From NCBI GenBank assembly GCA_015489295.1, contig WGAB01000066.1, positions 1-8,888 of the forward strand: DNA of 8,888 nucleotides, written 5' to 3'. Made by a program: the position numbers and the translations under genes. A model generated the notes under the pieces. It was not told the DNA's origin. It searched no databases and saw nothing but the letters and a program-made list of their open reading frames with translations. Positions 1 to 6,044 of this stretch are shown here, piece after piece. The first letter of the stretch is position 1; every line of letters starts with the position of its first letter. The stretch comes from Caldifarciminota bacterium. Lineage in GTDB: Bacteria > WOR-3 > Hydrothermia > WGAB01.

Positions 1-324
1 GGCTTTCAGCGTGTTGAGGAACAGGCGCTTGGTTTCCTCAATGGGGGTTTCGCCACCGAACATGAGCACCACGGCCTCGGGCAGGAACCGCTGGATCTCC
101 TGGGCCATATGGTCCAGGTTGTCGGGATCGGCGATGAAATGGGCCGCCCGGGCGCCGGTACGGATCAGGTAGGCCGCCTCGGCCGCTGCGCTGATGGCGC
201 AGCAGATAATGTTTTTGGGGGAAACAAAGGCCACCTTCGCATACTCGGAAACCATCTGCTCGCCGATCACCTTGCCCGTGAGGGCCCTCAGGTAGATCTC
301 TTCGGCGAAGGTTGTGCGGACCAT
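1..324 (-). CDS. Unrecognised protein, N-terminal 108 residues (3' end outside window)
   Basis: An open frame starts at the ATG at 324-322 and stays open to the window edge. The start is well supported: AGGAGG lies six bases upstream of the ATG on the minus strand. I do not recognise the family. The visible part begins MVRTTFAEEIYLRAL. It then has a hydrophobic, beta-like stretch with two adjacent cysteines (VAFVSPKNIICCAIS, about residues 30-44), followed by an alanine-rich helix, a second hydrophobic segment (EAVVLMFGGETP) and charged helices. Alternating strand and helix with no signal peptide suggests a soluble cytoplasmic alpha/beta protein, possibly Rossmann-like; this is inference. The gene begins 11 bases after the stop of the metallo-beta-lactamase-fold gene, so the two are very probably co-transcribed and perhaps act in one pathway. 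Function cannot be given from this fragment. Confidence 0.8.
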   Translation of the reverse strand, partial: MVRTTFAEEIYLRALTGKVIGEQMVSEYAKVAFVSPKNIICCAISAAAEAAYLIRTGARAAHFIADPDNLDHMAQEIQRFLPEAVVLMFGGETPIEETKRLFLNTLKA

Positions 325-330
325 CCTACA

Positions 331-336
331 CCTCCT
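331..336 (-). promoter_or_regulatory. Shine-Dalgarno AGGAGG overlapping the upstream gene's stop codon
   Basis: On the minus strand the sequence reads TTAAGGAGGTGTAGGATG, where TAA ends the metallo-beta-lactamase-fold gene and AGGAGG shares a base with that stop codon. The spacing to the ATG at 324 is six bases. This fixes the start of the leftmost gene and points to coupled translation of the two genes. Confidence 0.8.
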
Positions 337-1151
337 TAAGGTTCAAAAAGCCGAACCGAATGGCGTTTGCCGTCGAAGGTCAAAAAGCCCTGCCGGGGCT
401 CGGCGTCGTGTTCAAACACCAGCAGGGCCTCGCGTTCCATGAAAAGGGGATACAGCTCCCGGCGCTTCTGCAGGCTGTCCATGGGATACAGGTCGTAGGC
501 CATGATGTAGGGCAGGGCGGCATGGTGGATCGTGGGAATGAAGTCGGCCACGAAGTACACCTCCCGGTCGCCCGGCGCAAAGCGCACGATCTGGTGGCCG
601 GCCGTGTGGCCCGCGGTTTTGATGACAAAGACCCCGGGCACGATCTCCTGGTCGCCGTCCAGGAGGTGGAGCTGGGAGCCCAGGGGCAGGAAGTCGTCGG
701 GCGAGTAGGAGGCACGGTTCCGTTCGTTGGGGTGCAGGGCTTCGTAAAAGTCGTCGCGCTGCACATAGTAGCGGGCGTTGGGAAACGCGGGCTTCAGGTT
801 CCGGTCCACGGCACCCCGGGCATGGTCAAAGTGGAGATGGGTCAGGATGACTACGGTCACATCCTCCGGGCCGTAGGGCAGGTTCTGCCAGGGGTCCTGG
901 GGCTGGATGGCATAGATTCGCTTTCCCTTTTCGTCCCAGCGCTCGCCCAGGCCCGTGTCCACGAGCACGAGGTCCTTTTCGGTTTTCACGAGCAGCAGGT
1001 TGGTGCCCATGGGGATGCGGTTCTGATCGTCGGGGGGAATCTTCTTTTCCCAGAGAACCCGCGGCACGACACCAAACATGGCGCCGCCGTCCAATGCAAA
1101 TTTATGGGTTTGGATGTGCCAGAAGGTCCAGCGACCCACGGTGAATTCCAT
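336..1151 (-). CDS. Metallo-beta-lactamase-fold hydrolase, N-acyl-homoserine-lactonase-like
   Basis: The 271-residue protein has the full dinuclear-metal site of the metallo-beta-lactamase superfamily. It has H105-x-H107-x-D109-H110 in LTHLHFDHARG, H182 in AGHTAGHQ, the bridging Asp D203 in FVADF, and H248 in VFEHDAEP. The strand upstream (VLVDTGLG, about residues 62-69) is also typical. Length and the HTxGHQ block resemble the N-acyl-homoserine lactonase (AiiA-like) group, which opens lactone rings, but other lactones or esters are equally possible and the substrate is not established. No signal peptide is seen, so it is probably cytoplasmic. The ATG at 1151 is preceded by AAGGAGGACGGAGGGTTCT, giving GGAGG at five-base spacing. 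It lies 64 bases after the small secreted-protein gene and 11 bases before the unknown gene, within a leftward operon. Confidence 0.93.
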   Translation of the reverse strand: MEFTVGRWTFWHIQTHKFALDGGAMFGVVPRVLWEKKIPPDDQNRIPMGTNLLLVKTEKDLVLVDTGLGERWDEKGKRIYAIQPQDPWQNLPYGPEDVTVVILTHLHFDHARGAVDRNLKPAFPNARYYVQRDDFYEALHPNERNRASYSPDDFLPLGSQLHLLDGDQEIVPGVFVIKTAGHTAGHQIVRFAPGDREVYFVADFIPTIHHAALPYIMAYDLYPMDSLQKRRELYPLFMEREALLVFEHDAEPRQGFLTFDGKRHSVRLFEP

Positions 1152-1215
1152 AGAACCCTCCGTCCTCCTTAGATTTTGCAGGATGGGAAGAAGCCGGACA
1201 ACGGAACGCAGGGCG

Positions 1216-1563
1216 TTACGGCCGGAACGGACCCCGGGGCGTGCCGGACCCCTCTATGGAACGCAGGTAGTGGATCTCCAGACCCCAGGTGCCGCCCCAA
1301 AGGGATCGCTGGAGCCTGAGATCAAAGCCGCCGTAGGTGCCGCCCTGGGTTTTCAGCAGGGTGAGGCCGAAGCCCAGGCCCTTTTCAGGCTGCACCCAGT
1401 TTACCCGGGTTCCAAGAAGGCTGCCGAAGGAGGTGGAATAGGCTGCGTACACCGTGTATTGGGGTTGCCAATGGGAAAGGCCCACCTGCTGAAGGGAGGT
1501 GGGAAGCCCCCAGCCTCCCAGGCCGGTCCATGCCAGAACGGTCCAGAGCCAGAAAGCAGTCAT
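1216..1563 (-). CDS. Small exported beta-rich protein of unknown function
   Basis: This frame encodes 115 residues from the ATG at 1563 to the TAA at 1218-1216. It is not recognised. The N-terminus (MTAFWLWTVLAWTGLGGWG) is hydrophobic and Trp-rich and looks like a signal peptide, although it lacks the usual basic residues. The rest alternates polar and hydrophobic/aromatic residues in short runs separated by Gly turns: QYTVYAAYSTSFG, LGTRVNWV, GFGLTLLKTQ, FDLRLQRSLW and GLEIHYLRSI. This resembles four or five amphipathic strands of an outer-membrane barrel, but it is too short to form a complete ordinary barrel alone. The start is uncertain. GGAGG sits only one base before the ATG, which is too close, and the frame stays open upstream. 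A GTG at 1611 with AAGG upstream and a GTG at 1719 are alternatives, but both would bury the hydrophobic leader. It is probably first in the leftward operon. Confidence 0.6.
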   Translation of the reverse strand: MTAFWLWTVLAWTGLGGWGLPTSLQQVGLSHWQPQYTVYAAYSTSFGSLLGTRVNWVQPEKGLGFGLTLLKTQGGTYGGFDLRLQRSLWGGTWGLEIHYLRSIEGSGTPRGPFRP

Positions 1564-1763
1564 GCCTCCATTGTGGACGATGTTTCCGCCGATTTCAAGG
1601 GCAAAGGGCACCCAAACCTTGCCGGTGGGGCAATGGAACCTTATCTTTTTACAGAAGTCCCGTTTGCCTGGAGGGATGCCATGGTGGGCCGTAGGGCTGG
1701 AGGCCGCGACCTTCCGCACCGCCCTTTCTTTGGGGGTTCCCAGAACTTTGAAGGAGGAGGATC
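1564..1763. other. Divergent intergenic region
   Basis: These 200 bases separate the leftward operon from the rightward secreted-protein gene and should hold promoters for both. A weak plus-strand promoter candidate is listed separately. I found no convincing -35/-10 pair on the minus strand; the only AT-rich patch is around 1641-1652. Both edges carry purine-rich ribosome-binding sequence. The minus frame of the small exported protein stays open to 1719, so part of this gap could be coding if that gene starts earlier. Confidence 0.6.
1619..1647 (+). promoter_or_regulatory. Weak sigma70-like promoter candidate for the dockerin-protein gene
   Basis: TTGCCG at 1619-1624 and TATCTT at 1642-1647 are separated by 17 bases. 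Each hexamer matches the consensus at four of six positions, and the -10 keeps the important T, A and final T. The start of transcription would be near 1654, giving a leader of about 110 bases before the ATG at 1764. A match of this quality can arise by chance. Confidence 0.3.
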
Positions 1764-2360
1764 ATGCGCTGGACCGCAGGGATCCTGCTGCTCGGCCTGT
1801 TTGCTGGTGGGGCCGGCGGCCGGGTATGGGTGTGGCAGGGGGGATGCAACCAGCAATGGGACGGCGTTTGTGAAATCGGCACCTGCGGAGGCGGCGTAAC
1901 CAGGTACATGAACAACTGGGGCGAAACGGCCTGCGGCGAGATGCCTCCCCTGCCCGCGGATACAGACATCGTGTACCTCGGCTCCGGCGCCGTGGTGCAT
2001 TCCCCTGCAGGAGGCGTGCAGGTGGCCGAGGTCATCGTGGATGCCGGCGCCGTGCTCTATGTGGACGGCCATCTTGCCGCCGGACGCCTGGAGGTTCGGC
2101 AGGGCGGCACCCTGTACTGGAACGACGGCGACCTTGCCGTGGATACCCTGGAAAACCGGGGCACCTTTGGAATCAACCTGCTCAACGACCGTAACCTTGT
2201 CGGCATCGTAGAAAACTTCGGGCTCCTGGAACTGGACGCCACGGGGGCGCCGCATCTCTCCGAAACCGCTCTCCTGAAGGTCCACCCGGAGGGCGAGTTC
2301 GTCCTGAAAAGGGCGCCTTCTGGTGCTCTGGAACCGTGGAGAACCAGGGCCTCATCCTGA
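1764..2360 (+). CDS. Exported beta-helix/dockerin protein, N-terminal part before a frameshift
   Basis: The ATG at 1764 follows a strong ribosome binding site (GGAGGAGGATC). The frame runs 198 residues to a TGA at 2358-2360, but sense probably ends near residue 182. Residues 1-19 (MRWTAGILLLGLFAGGAGG) look like a signal peptide. The next 50 residues follow the W...NW...P..D pattern seen at the start of many autotransporter or surface beta-helix proteins. Four cysteines at 28, 36, 41 and 57 could form disulfides outside the cytoplasm. From about residue 85 there are short beta repeats with Asn-x-Gly turns (ENRGTF at 130-135, ENFGLL at 150-155), about 20 residues apart, as in right-handed beta-helix rungs. 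After about 2307 this frame becomes Arg/Pro/Ser-rich and unlike what precedes it, whereas the -1 frame takes up the same repeat style. It is thus the front half of one 648-residue protein whose remainder lies at 2309-3709. Confidence 0.8.
   Translation: MRWTAGILLLGLFAGGAGGRVWVWQGGCNQQWDGVCEIGTCGGGVTRYMNNWGETACGEMPPLPADTDIVYLGSGAVVHSPAGGVQVAEVIVDAGAVLYVDGHLAAGRLEVRQGGTLYWNDGDLAVDTLENRGTFGINLLNDRNLVGIVENFGLLELDATGAPHLSETALLKVHPEGEFVLKRAPSGALEPWRTRASS
2301..2316 (+). other. Frameshift site splitting the exported beta-helix/dockerin gene
   Basis: At GTCCTGAAAAGGGCGC the coding signal moves to the -1 frame. Inserting one A in the A4 run or one G in the G3 run gives V-L-K-K/R-G-A-F-W-C-S-G-T-V-E-N-Q-G. 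This continues the repeat style of both flanks (compare YWNDGD near residue 116 and FFWKSGD downstream). The site lacks a canonical X-XXY-YYZ slippery heptamer (it reads G-AAA-AGG), and the A run is short for transcriptional slippage. A true one-base deletion or an indel error in the sequence is more likely than programmed frameshifting. Confidence 0.8.
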
Positions 2361-3709
2361 AGTCCACCCCGGACACGGTTCTATGGGCCTGCTCGCTGCT
2401 GGAACAAGCCGATGCCGGCAGCGTGCGGGTCGCCGAGGGGCTGCTGAAAATCTACTCCTCCACCTTCACGCCCCGAATCACCGGCTCCTGGTGGGTGGAT
2501 ACCGCGGCGACCCTGCGCATGGTCGCCGGTGTTGCCGTGCCCCATCGCGACACGGTGCGGTTCCAGGGATCCGGCGCCGTCAGCCTGGAGGGCCACCTGA
2601 CGGTGCCCGATAGCACCCTGGTGATTTCCGACCTGCAGGAGCCCGGGGCCTTTTTCTGGAAAAGCGGCGACATCACCCTGGGCGAGGGCAGCGTCTGGCA
2701 CAACGCCGGCCTGTTTGAGGCACCCTATACCCCCGCCAGCCATGTCTTTACCGGCCGGTTTGAGAACTCCGGTACCTTCTATGGCACCTGCGGCTTCGGC
2801 AGCGGCACCGTGTTCCTCAACGCTCCAGGGGCGCTCCTGGCCTTTACCCAGGACGGCGACGGCTTTTCCGGGCCCGATACGGCCCAGGCCCTGGTGATCA
2901 ACCAGGGCACCCTCCGCAAAAGCGGCACCGGCACAGCCCACCTGGACCGGCTGCTGTTCCGGCAGGAGGGCGTGTGCGAGGTGCTGGAGGGCAGGCTGGA
3001 TCTCTACTTCGGCCTGTTCCGGCAAACCGCGGGCAAAACCCGGCTCCTGGGGAGCCTTTCGGTGCCGGGCTTCTGGATGGAGGTGCAGCACGGTGTCCTC
3101 TCCGGTTCCGGCACCATAGAGGCGCCCCTCCGCATGTACGGCGACACCCTGAGCCCCGGCGACGCCGACACCGCCGTGGACACCCTCACGGTGCAGGGCC
3201 CCTTCCTCCTGGACTCCCTGACCACGCTGCGGATCCAGGTTACCCGCCAGGACACCCAGGTGTTCTCGGACCAGGTGCGGGTGCCCGGCGGCTGGGGCCA
3301 GGAGGTCACCCTGAACCACCCCGTGCTGGTGGCGGAACTGGTCAACGGCTACCTGCCCTCGGCCGAGGGCGACTCCTTTGCCATCCTCACCTGGGCCTGG
3401 GGCATGCTGCAAACCGGCACCTTCCGGCAGATTGTGCTGCCCAACGCGCCGGAGCAGGTCCGCGCCTGGCTCACGGTCAATCCGGCCGCCTACGCCATGT
3501 TCCTGCACCTCGTGGACGCCACCGGCCGCCTGGGCGATGCGAACAACGACGGCGTGGTGGATGCCCGGGATGTGGAGTACCTGGCAAACTATCTCTATGA
3601 AAAGGGGCCGGCGCCGCCGGTGCCGGGCTACGCCGACCTCAACGGCGACGCCCGGGTTGACGACCAGGACCTCGTGGCCCTGACCCATCAACTCTGGCAG
3701 GGGCGCTGA
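2336..3709 (+). CDS. Exported beta-helix/dockerin protein, C-terminal part after the frameshift
   Basis: This frame can be read as 457 residues from a GTG at 2336, but that GTG is almost certainly an internal Val. It has no good ribosome binding site, and the sensible frame reaches back to about 2309 (KGAFWCSG before VENQG). Numbering from 2336, the first 300-odd residues are beta-rich with Asn-x-Gly turns (ENQG at 2-5, HNAGLF at 122-127, ENSGTF at 143-148, NQGTL at 189-193), suggesting a beta-helix stalk. The C-terminus carries two textbook dockerin-type calcium loops: D401, N403, D405, D409, D412 and D434, N436, D438, D442, D445, joined by a helix and a Pro-rich linker (PAPPVPG). Dockerin-like tails bind cohesins in cellulosomes, but outside that setting they occur at the ends of many secreted proteins with unknown partners. 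The product is probably a surface or secreted structural or adhesive protein; no catalytic motif is visible. nhaA starts 46 bases downstream. Confidence 0.82.
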   Translation: MENQGLILKSTPDTVLWACSLLEQADAGSVRVAEGLLKIYSSTFTPRITGSWWVDTAATLRMVAGVAVPHRDTVRFQGSGAVSLEGHLTVPDSTLVISDLQEPGAFFWKSGDITLGEGSVWHNAGLFEAPYTPASHVFTGRFENSGTFYGTCGFGSGTVFLNAPGALLAFTQDGDGFSGPDTAQALVINQGTLRKSGTGTAHLDRLLFRQEGVCEVLEGRLDLYFGLFRQTAGKTRLLGSLSVPGFWMEVQHGVLSGSGTIEAPLRMYGDTLSPGDADTAVDTLTVQGPFLLDSLTTLRIQVTRQDTQVFSDQVRVPGGWGQEVTLNHPVLVAELVNGYLPSAEGDSFAILTWAWGMLQTGTFRQIVLPNAPEQVRAWLTVNPAAYAMFLHLVDATGRLGDANNDGVVDARDVEYLANYLYEKGPAPPVPGYADLNGDARVDDQDLVALTHQLWQGR

Positions 3710-3755
3710 GGGCGAGCACCAGCCGTTTTCGCTCCTGCGGCCTTGAGGGGACCGC

Positions 3756-4991
3756 GTGAATCGCGTACCCTTCAGGGCGACGATGGCGCGCCTGCAACGG
3801 ACCTTTGCCACCTATGTCCAGAACCCCCTGCAGGAGTTTTTCCGGCTGGAGGCCGCTGGCGGCATCACCCTGATGGCGGCCATGGTGCTGGCCCTCGTGG
3901 TGGCCAACTCGCCCCTCCGCGAAATCTATGAGGGGTTGCTGTCCCTACCGGTGGCCCTCCAGATCGGTTCCTTCAAGATCGCCAAACCCCTGCTCCTGTG
4001 GATCAACGACGGGCTCATGGCCCTGTTTTTCTTCCTGGTGGGCCTGGAATTGAAGCGGGAGGTATTCCAGGGGCACCTTTCCAGCCTCCGACAGGTTGCC
4101 ATGCCGGCCTTCGCGGCTGTCGGAGGCATGGCCGTTCCTGCTGGGATCTATCTCCTGCTGAACCGCGGCGACGGCCAGGCGCTCCGCGGCTGGGCAATTC
4201 CCACAGCGACTGACATTGCCTTCGCCCTGGGCGTGTTATCCCTTCTGGGCAAACGGGTGCCCGCGGCACTGAAGGCCTTTCTGCTGAGCGTGGCGATCTT
4301 TGACGACCTCGGAGCCATTGTGATCATCGCTCTCTTTTACACGGCCCATGTGTCCTTTGTTGCCCTGGGGATCTTCGCCCTGCTCGTGGGGGTTTTGTGG
4401 ATAATGAATCGCCTGGGGCTCCGCCGGGCTGCCCCCTATTTCGTGGTGGGGGTACCCCTGTGGGTGGCGCTCCTGAAATCCGGAGTCCACGCCACCCTGG
4501 CCGGCGTGGTGCTGGCCTTGTTCATCCCCCTGGGTCGGCCGGAAGAGGAGTCCCTGCTGCACCGTCTGGAACACGGGCTCCACCCGTGGGTGGCCTTTGG
4601 GGTGTTGCCGATCTTTGCCTTCGCCAATTCCGGGGTTTCCCTGGTCGGCATGGCGCTGAGGGACCTGCTGCACCCCGTACCCCTGGGAATTGCCCTGGGG
4701 CTCTTTCTTGGAAAGCCCATGGGCATCTTTGGCGCCACCCTGTTGGCCGCCGGCCTGCGCTTGGCCGCGCTCCCCCAGGGTGTTCGGTGGCGCGATCTCT
4801 ACGGCGTGGCCGTCCTCTGCGGCATCGGCTTTACCATGAGCCTGTTCATCGCCTCACTGGCCTTTGAGGAGGGCGGCAACGCGGCCTACCTGGGCCTGGA
4901 ACGCCTGGGGATCCTGATGGGCTCCCTGCTTTCCGGACTTCTGGGCTACGGGATCCTCCGCTTCGTCCTTCGGCTGCCTCAATTCGAGTAG
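3756..4991 (+). CDS. nhaA: Na+/H+ antiporter NhaA
   Basis: The 411-residue protein matches E. coli NhaA throughout, from memory of that sequence, with a steady offset of 20 residues. The sodium/proton-binding pair is D183 and D184 (AIFDDLGA, E. coli D163/D164). The unwound-helix motif is T152-D153 ([10 protein letters not shown]. coli T132/D133), the essential lysine is K320 (LGKPMG, E. coli K300), and the pH-responsive histidine position is H245 ([11 protein letters not shown]. coli H225). It is an inner-membrane protein with about 12 transmembrane segments that exchanges cytoplasmic Na+ for periplasmic protons. It supports salt and alkaline-pH tolerance and turns a proton gradient into a sodium gradient. 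The GTG start at 3756 has GAGGGG five bases upstream. An ATG at 3783 (residue 10) with AGGG upstream is an equal alternative and gives a length closer to E. coli. It is likely co-transcribed with, or independent of, the gene ending at 3709; no terminator is visible between them. Confidence 0.97.
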   Translation: MNRVPFRATMARLQRTFATYVQNPLQEFFRLEAAGGITLMAAMVLALVVANSPLREIYEGLLSLPVALQIGSFKIAKPLLLWINDGLMALFFFLVGLELKREVFQGHLSSLRQVAMPAFAAVGGMAVPAGIYLLLNRGDGQALRGWAIPTATDIAFALGVLSLLGKRVPAALKAFLLSVAIFDDLGAIVIIALFYTAHVSFVALGIFALLVGVLWIMNRLGLRRAAPYFVVGVPLWVALLKSGVHATLAGVVLALFIPLGRPEEESLLHRLEHGLHPWVAFGVLPIFAFANSGVSLVGMALRDLLHPVPLGIALGLFLGKPMGIFGATLLAAGLRLAALPQGVRWRDLYGVAVLCGIGFTMSLFIASLAFEEGGNAAYLGLERLGILMGSLLSGLLGYGILRFVLRLPQFE

Positions 4992-5102
4992 TTTTTCCGG
5001 CTTTCTACTGTGCGCACGCCCTCAGATTTCTTGACAGGCTGAAACCCTCGTCATACACTAATCCCCGGAATCCCCTCGCTCCACAACCCCGAGGTAGGCA
5101 CC
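4992..5102. other. Intergenic region between nhaA and the ABC operon
   Basis: This 111-base gap is less GC-rich than the genes and holds the promoter at 5031-5059. An 8-base perfect palindrome GTGCGCAC lies at 5010-5017, about 13 bases before the -35 box. It is short and may be chance, but it sits where an upstream regulator could bind. I see no stem-loop plus T-run terminator for nhaA. Confidence 0.6.
5031..5059 (+). promoter_or_regulatory. Sigma70-type promoter of the ABC/GldG/DUF4340 operon
   Basis: TTGACA at 5031-5036 is a perfect -35 consensus. A 17-base spacer leads to TACACT at 5054-5059, which matches four of six -10 positions including T1, A2 and T6. Transcription would start near 5066, leaving a leader of about 36 bases with GAGG at 5091-5094 eight bases before the ATG at 5103. 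Position, spacing and the lower local GC all fit a housekeeping promoter for the four genes downstream. Confidence 0.72.
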
Positions 5103-6044
5103 ATGATTGAAGTCCGGGACCTTACAAAGGCGTATTCCACCACCCTGGCGGTGGACCACATCAGTTTCACGGTGCGCAAGGGAGAGGTGCTGGGATTCCT
5201 GGGGCCCAACGGCGCCGGGAAAACCACCACCCTGCGCATCATCACCGGCTACCTGCTGCCCGACGAAGGCACCGTGACCGTGGACGGCTACGATGTCCTC
5301 AGCCAGCCGCTGCAGGTGAAACAGCGCATCGGCTACCTGCCCGAGGACAACCCCCTGTACCTGGAAATGAAGGTGCGCGAATACCTGGACTTCGTGGCCG
5401 AAGCCCGCGGCCTCACCGGCGCCCGCAAGCGCGACGCCATTGACCGCGTGCTGCACCTCACGAACCTGGAGGACAAGTACCGAAAGACCATTGAGACCCT
5501 GTCCAAGGGATACCGCCAGCGCGTCGGCCTGGCCCAGGCTCTGATCCACGATCCGCCCATCCTGCTCCTGGACGAACCCACCAGCGGCCTGGACCCCACC
5601 CAGATCGTGGAAATCCGGAACCTCATCCGGGAACTGGGCCGGGAAAAAACCGTCATGCTGTCCACCCACATCCTGCCCGAGGTTCAGGCCACCACCTCTC
5701 GGGTCATCATCATCAACCGCGGCCGGATCGCCGCCTCCGGCACCCTGGACGAACTCCTGCAGAAGGCCTCCGAGGGCGAGGTTATCCACCTGGAACTCCG
5801 GAACCCACCCCAGGAGGTGGAACCCGTGCTCCAGAGCCAGCCCTGGATTGAATCCTTCCACCGGATCGCCGAAGAGGACGGCGCCTACCGCTGGACCCTC
5901 CGCGGCCCCGAGGGCAAGGACATCCGCGAAGACCTGTACCGGCTGGCCGTGGAACAGGGCTGGACCCTCCGCGAACTCTGGCGGGAACGCGCCACCCTGG
6001 AAGAGGTGTTCCTGAACCTCACCACCGAGGAGGCAACGGCATGA
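5103..6044 (+). CDS. gldA: ABC transporter ATP-binding protein, GldA-like
   Basis: The 313-residue protein is an ABC ATPase of the ABC-2 exporter type, expected on the cytoplasmic face, where it hydrolyses ATP for the permease encoded next. Walker A is GPNGAGKT (34-41), the signature is the variant LSKGYRQR (133-140), Walker B is ILLLDE (153-158), the D-loop is SGLDP, and the switch histidine is H189 in LSTHIL. The Q-loop position has Glu (E81, YLPEDNPLY) instead of Gln, which I recall as usual in the GldA-like branch. A C-terminal extension of roughly 90 residues ends in the ATLEEVFLNLT motif common to ABC-2-type ATPases. The ATG has GAGG upstream, and the stop overlaps the permease start (ATGA, 6041-6044), implying coupled translation. 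The symbol follows the Flavobacterium gliding system by family resemblance only; gliding is not implied. Confidence 0.93.
   Translation: MIEVRDLTKAYSTTLAVDHISFTVRKGEVLGFLGPNGAGKTTTLRIITGYLLPDEGTVTVDGYDVLSQPLQVKQRIGYLPEDNPLYLEMKVREYLDFVAEARGLTGARKRDAIDRVLHLTNLEDKYRKTIETLSKGYRQRVGLAQALIHDPPILLLDEPTSGLDPTQIVEIRNLIRELGREKTVMLSTHILPEVQATTSRVIIINRGRIAASGTLDELLQKASEGEVIHLELRNPPQEVEPVLQSQPWIESFHRIAEEDGAYRWTLRGPEGKDIREDLYRLAVEQGWTLRELWRERATLEEVFLNLTTEEATA

Noticed and set aside
312..1172. 286-codon plus-strand open frame opposite the metallo-beta-lactamase-fold gene
   Set aside because: The minus strand has every metal ligand of the superfamily in order; the plus frame has no motif and no good ribosome binding site.
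1641..1652. Minus-strand -10 element in the AT-rich patch for the leftward operon
   Set aside because: No hexamer there pairs with a reasonable -35 at 16-18 bases, so the leftward promoter was left unassigned.
2304..2313. Programmed -1 ribosomal frameshift signal at the A4G3 run
   Set aside because: The heptamer is G-AAA-AGG, not X-XXY-YYZ, and the A run is too short for typical slippage. A simple indel explains the data better.
2381..3811. 476-codon open frame on the minus strand opposite the dockerin-protein gene
   Set aside because: It is a shadow frame of high-GC coding sequence: rich in His, Gly and Gln with no recognisable motif, while the plus strand carries beta repeats and intact calcium loops.
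4992..5030. Rho-independent terminator after nhaA
   Set aside because: The T-run after the stop precedes, rather than follows, any stem, and the only inverted repeat is the loopless 8-base palindrome.
5058..5861. 267-codon minus-strand open frame opposite the ABC ATPase, running into the promoter region
   Set aside because: The plus strand encodes an unmistakable ABC ATPase. The antisense product is low-complexity Gly/Val/Gln/His-rich, typical of antisense frames in GC-rich genes.
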